Shown here in pieces: positions 1 to 6,351 of a stretch of DNA of 17,704 nt. The position numbers were made by a program, and so were the translations under genes. The notes below the pieces were generated by a model. That model was not told the origin of the DNA, did not search any database, and worked only from the letters and a program-made list of their open reading frames with translations. The DNA lies in NCBI GenBank assembly GCA_037439685.1, contig JBBIVO010000035.1, positions 1-17,704 of the forward strand, given 5' to 3'. Position 1 is the first letter of the stretch. Every line of letters starts with the position of its first letter. Origin of the DNA: JAGTRB01 sp037439685 (GTDB lineage Archaea > Thermoproteota > Bathyarchaeia > TCS64).

Positions 1-28
1 CCCGCCCCATAACCACGAGGATCTTCAC
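1..28 (-). CDS. Possible start of a gene truncated by the left edge
   Basis: On the minus strand a GTG at 28-26 opens a frame reading V(M)KILVVMGR, a hydrophobic beta-strand-like beginning, before the window ends. A purine-rich GAGGGTGG lies just upstream and an A/T-rich TATA-like stretch (around 57-66) lies 30-40 bp upstream, so a start here is plausible. Only nine codons are visible and no family can be assigned. It would follow the NifX-like gene at 123-506 on the same strand. Confidence 0.3.
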
Positions 29-122
29 GCTTCCACCCTCGCCTCAATGAGGGGCCCAGAAATTTATCGGTTTTCGTTCTTCGACGACCCGGTTTATCTC
101 CCACCCCATAGGTTTTAGGCCC

Positions 123-506
123 TCATCTGTGCCGGGATTGGCGGCATCCCCCTGTGAGCTCCTGAAGCCTATCCTCCATATAGGCCTCGACCGTCTCCCT
201 CACCGACCTCGAATCTGCCCTTAGGACGGCTACCCTCGCCTCCTGGAATATCTCGAGGGCCCTCGGGCCCATGCCGAAGGTGATGAGGGCGTCCGGCTCA
301 AGCTGTAGGATCGCATCTGGGGGCCTCCCAGAGCCGCCGAAGTGCTCACTGAGGTTGGGGATTGAGCTGACGCTGATGGTCTTCCCGTCCATCCCGATAT
401 CGACCACTGTGAAGTATGGAGCCCTTCCAAAGTGCTCCGACAACGTCGAGTCCAACCCTCCATCATCCATCGTCGGTATAACTATTCTCTCAACCCCTCT
501 CTTCAA
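123..506 (-). CDS. NifX/NifB-like dinitrogenase iron-molybdenum cofactor family protein (first copy)
   Basis: A 127-residue single-domain protein of the Nitro_FeMo-Co family (Pfam PF02579), related to NifX, NafY and the NifB C-terminus. The family signature is seen at residues 20-35: LSEHFGRAPYFTVVD, followed by the usual second half with a GMGPRAL segment and a C-terminal helix. Relatives bind or carry Fe-S or Fe-Mo precursor clusters; in archaea without nitrogenase their exact role is unknown. The start is a TTG at 506-504, chosen because a GGAGGTGAG Shine-Dalgarno sequence lies seven bases upstream. The gene is the third in a minus-strand run with the second NifX-like gene (27 bp away) and Mrp. 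No nitrogenase genes are visible in the window. Confidence 0.85.
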   Translation of the reverse strand: MKRGVERIVIPTMDDGGLDSTLSEHFGRAPYFTVVDIGMDGKTISVSSIPNLSEHFGGSGRPPDAILQLEPDALITFGMGPRALEIFQEARVAVLRADSRSVRETVEAYMEDRLQELTGGCRQSRHR

Positions 507-533
507 TCTCTCACCTCCTATCTCTCCACATCC

Positions 534-962
534 TCAGGCCTCATCGGCGGCCCTCGGCTCATGTACTCCTATACCCCTCCTTCGCCCCATTCCCCTCCCA
601 CCCATACCAGGGTGTCCCCTAACCGTGGGGCCTCCAGCCTCCCTCAGCTTCCCCCTCACATATTTTTCGATGGCCTCCCTCACGGTTCCTTGGGCCCCTG
701 TGACTATCCTTATCCCGGCTGAGGATAGGGCCTGGAAGGCGTTAGGGCCAACGCTGCCCGTTATGACGACCTTCACGCCCCTTCCGGCTATGGTCTGAGC
801 AGCCTGTATCCCGGCTCCCCCCACTGCGGCTTGGGCCTGGTTTGGAATAGCCTCATAGTCCATGCTCTCGAGGTCCACTATCAAGAAGTATGGGCATCTT
901 CCAAACCTCGGGTCCACATGCGCATCCAGGGTATCTGACTCTGCGGATATGCAGATCTTCAT
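534..962 (-). CDS. NifX/NifB-like dinitrogenase iron-molybdenum cofactor family protein (second copy)
   Basis: A 142-residue protein of the Nitro_FeMo-Co family. The N-terminal motif DPRFGRCPYFLIVD (residues 17-30) and the central GGAGIQAAQ and GSVGPNA segments fit the family; residues 1-110 form the domain. The remaining tail, from about residue 112, is rich in Gly, Arg and Met (GMGGRGMGRRRG) and is not part of the fold; it may be disordered. The ATG at 962 begins one base after the Mrp stop codon, so the two genes are surely co-transcribed and probably translationally coupled. This association with Mrp points to a role in receiving or holding a metal cluster; that is inference. Unlike the first copy it has a cysteine next to the FGR motif. 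Confidence 0.87.
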   Translation of the reverse strand: MKICISAESDTLDAHVDPRFGRCPYFLIVDLESMDYEAIPNQAQAAVGGAGIQAAQTIAGRGVKVVITGSVGPNAFQALSSAGIRIVTGAQGTVREAIEKYVRGKLREAGGPTVRGHPGMGGRGMGRRRGIGVHEPRAADEA

Positions 963-963
963 C

Positions 964-1821
964 CTATGCGCCTCCGCTCGATGAGGCCTCTCCTGGTTGA
1001 GCCTCGCCTCGCCCGAGGCCGAGGGATCTCCCTATCCTCTCAGCTATCTCTGAGAAGGCCTTCGCTGCTGGCGATTCCGGATCTTCGAGGATGAGGTATT
1101 TTCCCTCATCGGAGGCTCTGCATATCTCCGAGTCTATGGGGATGCTCCCGAGGAAGGGGACGGACAGCTCCTCAGCCATCTCCCATCCTCCCCCGCACCT
1201 AAATATATCTATCTTGGAACCGCATTTTGGGCAGATGAATCCGCTCATGTTCTCTATTATCCCGATTATCGGGACCCCCAACTGTCTTGAGAAGGTCACG
1301 GCCTTCTTCACTATCCTCTTCGAGACATCTGACGGGATGGTCACTATGACAACTCCATCCATGTCGGGTATGAGCTGCATTATGCTCAGAGGCTCGTCTC
1401 CAGTTCCCGGCGGAAGGTCGATGAGGAGCAGGTCTAGGTTCCCCCACATCGTTTCCGATAGGAACTGTTGGATCGCCCTCATCTTCAGAGGCCCGCGCCA
1501 GATCACCGGAAACTCTTCCCCAGGCAGGAGGAAATCCATGGAGACTACCTTTATCCCTAGGGGTCCAAGGACCGGTAGTATCCCAATCGGATTAGCCTTG
1601 AGGGTCTCCCCCTTTAAGCCGAGCATCTTGGGAACCGTGGGGCCGTGGATGTCGGCGTCCAAGATCCCAACCCCATGGGTACATCCCCTGGTGGCAAAGG
1701 CTACGGCCAGGTTCACCGTAACGGTGCTCTTCCCAACACCCCCCTTCCCGCTTATGACGGCTATCTTATGCCTTATCCTCCCCATCCTCTCCTTAATCCT
1801 CTTCCTCTCCTCATCCCCCAT
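964..1821 (-). CDS. Mrp/NBP35/ApbC-family P-loop ATPase, Fe-S cluster carrier
   Basis: A 285-residue cytosolic ATPase of the Mrp/NBP35 family, which bind a [4Fe-4S] cluster at a dimer interface and hand it to target proteins. Visible motifs are the deviant Walker A SGKGGVGKST (residues 24-33), DADIHGPTVP (55-64), IDLPPGTGD (134-142), and the cluster-binding CPKC (197-200) in the ENMSGFICPKCG context. An additional cysteine sits in FRCGGGW (about 209). The length is normal for archaeal Mrp. The ATG at 1821 has GGAGG/GAGGG purine runs 4-13 bases upstream and a TATA-like CTATTTAAAC about 40 bases upstream. It heads the operon with the two NifX-like proteins, and the Lrp-type regulator at 1916 is transcribed away from it. 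Confidence 0.93.
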   Translation of the reverse strand: MGDEERKRIKERMGRIRHKIAVISGKGGVGKSTVTVNLAVAFATRGCTHGVGILDADIHGPTVPKMLGLKGETLKANPIGILPVLGPLGIKVVSMDFLLPGEEFPVIWRGPLKMRAIQQFLSETMWGNLDLLLIDLPPGTGDEPLSIMQLIPDMDGVVIVTIPSDVSKRIVKKAVTFSRQLGVPIIGIIENMSGFICPKCGSKIDIFRCGGGWEMAEELSVPFLGSIPIDSEICRASDEGKYLILEDPESPAAKAFSEIAERIGRSLGLGRGEAQPGEASSSGGA

Positions 1822-1858
1822 CGACCCTCAGCCTCCTATGGGGCAGCCTAGGCTCCGA

Positions 1859-1915
1859 GTTTAAATAGAAAACCGATATATATCTGTATTGTTTAGAAAG
1901 TAAACAGATGCTCAT
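1859..1915. promoter_or_regulatory. Divergent promoter region between the Mrp operon and the Lrp-type regulator
   Basis: Two TATA-like boxes lie close together. GTTTAAATAG (1859-1868) reads CTATTTAAAC on the minus strand and serves Mrp; GATATATAT (1875-1883) serves the regulator on the plus strand. The plus-strand box is about 35 bp before ATG 1916, and no Shine-Dalgarno sequence is seen there, so the regulator mRNA is probably leaderless or nearly so. Confidence 0.6.
1890..1906. promoter_or_regulatory. Candidate operator, inverted repeat TGTTTA-N5-TAAACA
   Basis: A perfect 6-bp inverted repeat with a 5-bp spacer lies between the regulator's TATA box and its start codon, where the transcription start is expected. 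Position and symmetry fit autoregulation by the adjacent Lrp/AsnC protein; binding is inferred. Confidence 0.45.
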
Positions 1916-2488
1916 ATGTTGGATGAGATCGATAGGGTGATAATCTCCGAGCTCCAGCTGGATGGCAGGAAGAGCCTCAAGGAGCTGGCGGGAAGGGTGG
2001 GCTACACTAGCATGGGGGTGAGGAGGAGGCTGCAAGGGCTAATCCGGAAGGGGGCCATAATGGTTTCAGCCATGGTCAACCCCTTCTTCTATGGGCTCTT
2101 CCCAGCCATGGTGCTGCTCGAGATGGAGAGCGGCGAGGCGATGGAGAAGCTTCTTGAGAGGTTCAGGGATTGCCCCAGAGTGGTCCAGATCTACAAGACC
2201 CTCGGAGGCTACAACCTTATCGGGTTGATCGTGGCCGAGGACCTGGACACCCTTGAGAGCATATCCATAGAGAAGTGCTCCCTCAGAAGCGGCGCGGGGG
2301 TAAGGAGGTCGGAGTTCTACCCCATAGGGAATATCCACTTCTCACCCTACATTCAGATAAGAGAGTATCTCACGCATAAAAATATGAAAATTGCGCCATG
2401 CAATGTTGACTGTAAACCTTGCACTAGATTTGTGAATGGAAAATGTGTCGGATGCCCAGCGACAATTCATTACAGAGGAACACTTTGA
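1916..2488 (+). CDS. Lrp/AsnC-family transcriptional regulator with cysteine-rich C-terminal tail
   Basis: A 190-residue regulator. Residues 1-60 form the AsnC-type winged HTH (LDEIDRVIISELQLDGR, then the helix-turn-helix around 18-42). Residues 62-145 look like the alpha/beta effector (RAM) domain. The last 35-40 residues are an added tail with five cysteines in the pattern C-x3-C-x2-C-x8-C-x2-C, suitable for a Zn2+ or Fe-S centre. The DNA for this tail (2371-2488) is visibly richer in A+T than the rest of the gene. The likely ligand is unknown; the neighbouring Mrp/NifX operon and iorAB are the obvious candidate targets. ATG 1916 is used because the ATG at 1908 is in another frame. The HTH assignment is secure; metal sensing is inference. 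Confidence 0.85.
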   Translation: MLDEIDRVIISELQLDGRKSLKELAGRVGYTSMGVRRRLQGLIRKGAIMVSAMVNPFFYGLFPAMVLLEMESGEAMEKLLERFRDCPRVVQIYKTLGGYNLIGLIVAEDLDTLESISIEKCSLRSGAGVRRSEFYPIGNIHFSPYIQIREYLTHKNMKIAPCNVDCKPCTRFVNGKCVGCPATIHYRGTL

Positions 2489-2749
2489 TCTCTATAAATA
2501 AATCCAAAATTTGGGATATTAATGCAATTAACTATTTGATTATTTATTAATACAGGGAGAGTTGATCAGAGATCTGAAAAGAAGGTCTCATATGTTCCCT
2601 CAATTCATAAGGGGAATCTTCTAATAGAGAGAAAAATCATTGGGGTTTAGCATATACTTTAATTATAAGGGCCATCCAGTGAAGGGATTTAACTTATTGA
2701 AGAGGTCTAAACCTTATAAAAACATATAAGGTCCTTTTGAACGTCGTAT
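2489..2749 (+). promoter_or_regulatory. A/T-rich intergenic region carrying the iorAB promoter
   Basis: No gene is seen in these 261 bases. The 3' end holds TTATAAAA (2714-2721), a good archaeal TATA box about 30 bp before the iorA start, with no Shine-Dalgarno sequence between, suggesting a leaderless iorA message. The rest is A/T-rich, without tRNA-like or strong hairpin structure. Confidence 0.55.
2711..2732. promoter_or_regulatory. Inverted repeat ACCTTATA-N6-TATAAGGT over the iorA TATA box
   Basis: Two perfect 8-bp arms separated by six bases enclose the TATA box. A dimeric repressor bound here would block TBP. The regulator is not identified. Confidence 0.5.
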
Positions 2750-4669
2750 ATGATGTCTGGAAGACGGATTCCACCCTACGCCCTCGACGAAGTTGGGAAA
2801 CGGGTTCTACTATTAGGGAATCAGGCCATAGCGAGGGGATTCTTGGAGGGGGGAGGCCAGGTTGCCTCCTCATACCCGGGTACCCCCGCCTCCGAGATCC
2901 TCGAGACCATCGCGGACTTCGCGGAGATGTATGGAATATATGCGGAGTGGGCAGACAACGAGCGCGTCGCATTTGAGGTCTGCTCGGGGGCCGCCATGTG
3001 CGGCCTCAGAACCATGTGCCCAATGAAGCATATAGGCGTGAACTGGGCCATGGACCCTCTCATGCATGTCGTCCTCAGGAACCCCCCAGGAGGCTTCATC
3101 CTAGTCTCGGGAGACGACCCCAGCCAGCACAGCTCCGCTAACGAGCAGGATAACAGGTTTCTGGCCAGGGCGGCCTGCATTCCGTGCTTCGAGCCATCCG
3201 ACCCGGCGGAGGCGAAGGAGATGACCGTGAGGCTCTTCGAGGTCTCCGAGGCCCATAGGCTACCCGTGATGCTTAGGGTCACCACAAGGCTCTGCCACGT
3301 CAGGGGAGACGTCGTCCTCGGGCCGATCAACAGGGAGAGGAGGAGGGGGAAGATGAGCGACGACATCAGCTGGAGGAAGGTCCCCAGATTAACCGGCCTC
3401 GAGAGGATCCCACCCCACAAGCCTCTCCATGACAAGGAGGAGAGGCTGAAGGAGGTGGCGGAGACCCTCGAGTGGAACCGCGTCGAGGCAGCCGGCGGGG
3501 AGAGGCTTGGGGTCATCGCGAGCGGGGTCTCCTACAACTACGCCAAGGAGGCCATAGGCAGGTTGGGGCTGGAGGGCAAGGTGGCCCTATTCAAGCTGGC
3601 CATCACATATCCACTCCCAGAGAGGGCCATCTCAGACTTCCTGAGCGGCCTCGAGGGCCTGCTCCTGGTTGAGGAGCTTGAACCCTTCGTCGAGCTCCAG
3701 GTGAAGGCCATCTCCAAGGAGGCAAACCCTAAGGTTGAGATCTACGGGAAGCTTGACCCCTCGAGGAAGCTGATCCCAAGGGAGTTCGAGCTGAACACCT
3801 TCATCGTCGCCAATGCGCTCGCGGAGTTCGTCGGCGTCCCTAGGCCAGCCCCTCCTGTACATGCGGAGCCCCTTGAGATGAGGAAGATCGTCCCTCCAAG
3901 GGGCCTCACCATGTGCGCCGGATGCCCCCACAGGGCGACGGGATACGCATTGAAGCAGGCGTTGAGCAGGCTGAAGATAGAGGACTACATCGTGATAGGC
4001 GACATAGGATGCTACGGGATGCTCTCATATCCGCCCCTGAGGCTGATAGATACATATCTTGGGATGGGCTCAAGCGTCGGGGTATCCCAGGGATGTACCA
4101 GGGCGACGGGAGATATGGCCATCGGAATAATAGGGGACTCCACATTCCTCCACGCGGGGATCCCAGGCCTCATCAGCGCCGTCTGGAACAACACGAAGAT
4201 CAAGCTGGTCATATGCGACAACATGGCGACGGCGATGACCGGCTTCCAGCCCCACCCGGGAACCGGGGTCACCGCCACGGGGAAAAAGGGAAACAAGGTG
4301 GATATTGAGAACGTCGTGAGGGGGATAGGCATCTCATGCCTGGAGATAATAGACCCCTACAACGTCTCCGACTCCATCGAGGCCTTCATGAGGGCCCTGG
4401 AGTTCGACGGCCCCGCCGTGGCTATCTCTAGGAGGATCTGCGCCACCGAGGCGGTTAGGCTCGCGAGGCGCCAGGGCATCAGGCTGGAGCCCTACTCCGT
4501 GGATCCAGAGAAGTGCACTGGATGCAAGATATGTATCAACACCTTCGGCTGCCCAGCGCTCGTCTACGACCCCTCTAGGAATAAGACCTGGATCGACACC
4601 ACCCTATGTATGGGATGCGGGGTCTGCTCCCAGATATGCCCATTCCAGGCGATAGGTATGGGAGGATGA
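2750..4669 (+). CDS. iorA: Indolepyruvate (2-oxoacid):ferredoxin oxidoreductase, alpha subunit
   Basis: A 639-residue subunit of the thiamine-diphosphate enzyme that oxidatively decarboxylates arylpyruvates from aromatic amino acids to aryl-acetyl-CoA and reduces ferredoxin. The N-terminal pyruvate-oxidoreductase domain begins near residue 20 (GNQAIARGFLEGG, SSYPGTPASEILE). The C-terminal TPP-binding domain starts at MCAGCPHR (about 387), with GDIGCYGM and the GDS...N Mg/TPP motif near 462. Two ferredoxin-type cluster motifs close the protein: CTGCKIC-x5-CP (about 588) and CMGCGVC-x3-CP (about 619); the first has a compressed spacing. Length is normal for IorA. ATG 2750 is followed at once by another ATG; either could be used. 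It overlaps iorB and forms one operon. Indolepyruvate specificity is by family resemblance. Confidence 0.93.
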   Translation: MMSGRRIPPYALDEVGKRVLLLGNQAIARGFLEGGGQVASSYPGTPASEILETIADFAEMYGIYAEWADNERVAFEVCSGAAMCGLRTMCPMKHIGVNWAMDPLMHVVLRNPPGGFILVSGDDPSQHSSANEQDNRFLARAACIPCFEPSDPAEAKEMTVRLFEVSEAHRLPVMLRVTTRLCHVRGDVVLGPINRERRRGKMSDDISWRKVPRLTGLERIPPHKPLHDKEERLKEVAETLEWNRVEAAGGERLGVIASGVSYNYAKEAIGRLGLEGKVALFKLAITYPLPERAISDFLSGLEGLLLVEELEPFVELQVKAISKEANPKVEIYGKLDPSRKLIPREFELNTFIVANALAEFVGVPRPAPPVHAEPLEMRKIVPPRGLTMCAGCPHRATGYALKQALSRLKIEDYIVIGDIGCYGMLSYPPLRLIDTYLGMGSSVGVSQGCTRATGDMAIGIIGDSTFLHAGIPGLISAVWNNTKIKLVICDNMATAMTGFQPHPGTGVTATGKKGNKVDIENVVRGIGISCLEIIDPYNVSDSIEAFMRALEFDGPAVAISRRICATEAVRLARRQGIRLEPYSVDPEKCTGCKICINTFGCPALVYDPSRNKTWIDTTLCMGCGVCSQICPFQAIGMGG

Positions 4670-4674
4670 AGGTG

Positions 4675-5286
4675 ATGGCCGAGATCAAGGAGTTTAACCT
4701 CGTCATAGCTGGTATAGGGGGGCAGGGAAACCTCCTAGCCTCGGAGATCATCGCCACCGCCGCGGTCAGGGAAGGGCTTAGGGTGAGGGTTGGGGAGACC
4801 TTCGGGGCCGCCCAGCGGGGGGGCCCCGTCGCCAGCTACATCAGGATAGGCTCGGAGGTTTACAGCCCAATCCTAGAACCCGGTAGGGCAGACCTCATCA
4901 TCGGCCTGGAGGCCGTCGAGACCCTGAGAAACGCCCTGAGGTTCCTAAGGCCTGGAGGAACCGTTGTGATGAACATTAGGCCCATAGTACCCTTGGAGGT
5001 GAGCATGGGCACCGAGAAGTACCCATCCCCACAGGAGGTCCTGGACGCTCTGAGGAGGATCGGAGCTGAGAGGATCATACACTTTGATGCTACCTCTGAG
5101 GCGGAGAGGCTTGGTATGGCTCTGGTGATGAATATAATCATGGTGGGTGCTGCAGCTGGGTCAGGGCTCCTTCCAATACCTGCAGAGGCCATCAGGGAGG
5201 TAATAACCGAAAGGCTTGCAGGGCCTCTGCTAGAGCTGAATCTAAAGGCCTTCGAGGCGGGCTTCAATAAATCTAGGTCGCAGTAA
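4675..5286 (+). CDS. iorB: Indolepyruvate (2-oxoacid):ferredoxin oxidoreductase, beta subunit
   Basis: The partner subunit of IorA, belonging to the gamma-type domain of pyruvate/ketoisovalerate oxidoreductases. About 203 residues. Key segments are IAGIGGQGNLLASEII near the N-terminus and GETFGAAQRGGPVASYIRIG in the first third, both typical of IorB. Three starts are possible: an ATG at 4666 overlapping the iorA stop as ATGA, the ATG at 4675, or further upstream inside iorA. GGAGG at 4661-4665 directly abuts the 4666 ATG but lies nine bases from 4675, so 4675 is preferred. Translation is surely coupled to iorA. Confidence 0.92.
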   Translation: MAEIKEFNLVIAGIGGQGNLLASEIIATAAVREGLRVRVGETFGAAQRGGPVASYIRIGSEVYSPILEPGRADLIIGLEAVETLRNALRFLRPGGTVVMNIRPIVPLEVSMGTEKYPSPQEVLDALRRIGAERIIHFDATSEAERLGMALVMNIIMVGAAAGSGLLPIPAEAIREVITERLAGPLLELNLKAFEAGFNKSRSQ

Positions 5287-5929
5287 AGAGCGGCTCACCA
5301 GCCCAAATGGCCGAGGGCGATAAGCTCCTCTCTATTTTTTAACGATCTCAGCTGGGATTCCAATGCGAAGATTGGAGGATGAAACTCGACATCCTTATCA
5401 TCCTCCTTTTTCTCGTCTTCGAGTTCATTAGGCAAGGGATGGCCCGAATTTACGCCCATGGAGCCCTCCGTAACCCCTCCTCAGAGGGGTCATTGGAAAT
5501 GCCTCGTCGAAGGAAGGCTGCACTCTGGGTGCGCGACCCAGTCGCAGGAGCAGGAAGACCCCGCGATGGCTGGGAGATTTCATATGCCATCAGTTTCCCT
5601 TAACCTCAGAGACACCCTGATGGGCCATATATCAGCTCGGCGTGCCTAGGCGAAGCCCACACCCGAATGGCTGTGCCCAGCGTGATAAGTGAGATGAGGA
5701 GGAGCTACGGAGCTTCTGGCATGCCCCCTTCCAAGACCTAGAGATTTCCACCTGAAGGAGGGAGGCCATAGGCGGGGCTCCAGAGGCCTTACACATCAAA
5801 TTTGGGCTCCCAGGCCTGAAGAGAGGGGCGAATAGTATATAGGTCAGTGCCCGTGGAACCCTCTGCTGTCGAGATGCCTATAGGTCGGTTATTGACAGGT
5901 CGCACTTAGTCTTCACTTTGATCGCTCGG
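5287..5929. other. 640-bp intergenic region without a convincing gene, containing several perfect hairpins
   Basis: Short open frames here lack family resemblance and the codon character of the neighbours. Perfect inverted repeats are seen at 5359-5376 (6 bp), 5374-5406 (9 bp, followed by T5), 5473-5490 (ACCCCTC/GAGGGGT, 7 bp with a 4-base loop) and 5525-5541 (CTGGGT/ACCCAG, 6 bp with a 5-base loop). A T-rich stretch (5334-5340) shortly after iorB may end its transcript. No tRNA, SRP RNA or RNase P signature was recognised. It could hold an unannotated structured RNA, a decayed gene, or just terminators of iorAB and of the DUF134 gene coming the other way. Confidence 0.5.
5374..5411 (+). terminator. 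Terminator-like hairpin followed by a T run
   Basis: GGAGGATGA (5374-5382) pairs perfectly with TCATCCTCC (5398-5406) across a 15-base loop, and T5 follows at once. It lies about 90 bases past the iorB stop and may end the iorAB transcript. Archaea usually need only the T run, so the stem may have another role. Confidence 0.45.
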
Positions 5930-6256
5930 TCATTGAGTGGATACCTCTTTGGAGTGGGATGGGATGATGGCTATGGGTCTACCTTCGCTGAGGGCTTGGG
6001 CCGCCTTCCTCCTCGCGCTTTGAACCAGCCTCCACACGGTTCCCCTTGAGACCCCCATCCTCCTACCCGCCTCCTCCTGGGACAGCCCCTCCAGGTCCAC
6101 GAGCCTGAAGGCCTCCAGCTCTGCCATGTCGAGAGGTATCGTCTCGGGGCTTCTCATCGGGTTGGGCTGGAAGCCCTCTGTTGGAGGTGCCATACCTATC
6201 ATGACGGGCTTTGGGGTCCTGCCTCTCCCCCCGCACCTCCTCCTGTGCCGCCACAT
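5930..6256 (-). CDS. DUF134-family DNA-binding protein
   Basis: A 108-residue protein of the DUF134 (PF02001) family, a small HTH family often found beside NifX-like genes in archaea and anaerobic bacteria. It opens with an Arg-rich stretch (WRHRRRCGGRGR), then the conserved FxP.......I.LDMAELEAFRLVDLEGLSQEEA, and a sigma-70-region-4-like HTH at residues 60-88 (EEAGRRMGVSRGTVWRLVQ). The ATG at 6256 is preceded by AAAGGG, and a TATA-like ATATTTAAAC lies about 30 bp upstream, overlapping the box used by the divergent genes. It probably represses itself and the Trp-rich/NifX operon through the palindrome at 6290-6333; that is inference from position. Confidence 0.88.
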   Translation of the reverse strand: MWRHRRRCGGRGRTPKPVMIGMAPPTEGFQPNPMRSPETIPLDMAELEAFRLVDLEGLSQEEAGRRMGVSRGTVWRLVQSARRKAAQALSEGRPIAIIPSHSKEVSTQ

Positions 6257-6280
6257 CCCTTTATCGGCCTCATCCGCAAG

Positions 6281-6344
6281 GTTTAAATATTTCGTGTTTT
6301 TTCACATAATTGAAAGTGTGAATAAGCACAAAAAGGAGGTGAAG
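6281..6344. promoter_or_regulatory. Shared divergent promoter and strong Shine-Dalgarno sequence
   Basis: GTTTAAATAT (6281-6290) is TATA-like on both strands and lies the right distance from DUF134 on the minus strand and from a plus-strand start near 6312. GGAGGTGA (6335-6342) is the ribosome binding site of the rightward operon. It is five bases from ATG 6345 but twelve from ATG 6352, which bears on the true start of the Trp-rich gene. Confidence 0.6.
6290..6333. promoter_or_regulatory. 44-bp imperfect palindrome, candidate DUF134 operator
   Basis: The left arm TTTCGTGTTTTTTCACA (6290-6306) matches the reverse complement of the right arm TGTGAATAAGCACAAAA (6317-6333) at 14 of 17 positions, with a 10-bp centre. 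It covers the expected rightward transcription start and abuts the shared TATA box. Confidence 0.6.
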
Positions 6345-6351
6345 ATGAAGA

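Noticed and set aside
271..798. Plus-strand open frame of 175 codons
   Set aside because: Antisense to two NifX-like genes with clear family motifs; composition is that of a shadow frame.
123..962. A nitrogenase (nif) cluster
   Set aside because: NifX-like domains, NifS-like desulfurase and IscU are present, but no nifH, nifD, nifK, nifE, nifN or radical-SAM nifB is visible; these families are common in non-diazotrophs.
5461..5580. Resemblance to RNase P RNA or SRP RNA
   Set aside because: A few short strings looked similar (for example GGGCTCCATGGGC on the minus strand), but the other conserved elements expected near them are absent on both strands.
5379..5649. Two overlapping plus-strand frames of 74 and 63 codons
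   Set aside because: The first starts inside the 9-bp hairpin arm, neither has a ribosome site, family resemblance or neighbour-like codon use.
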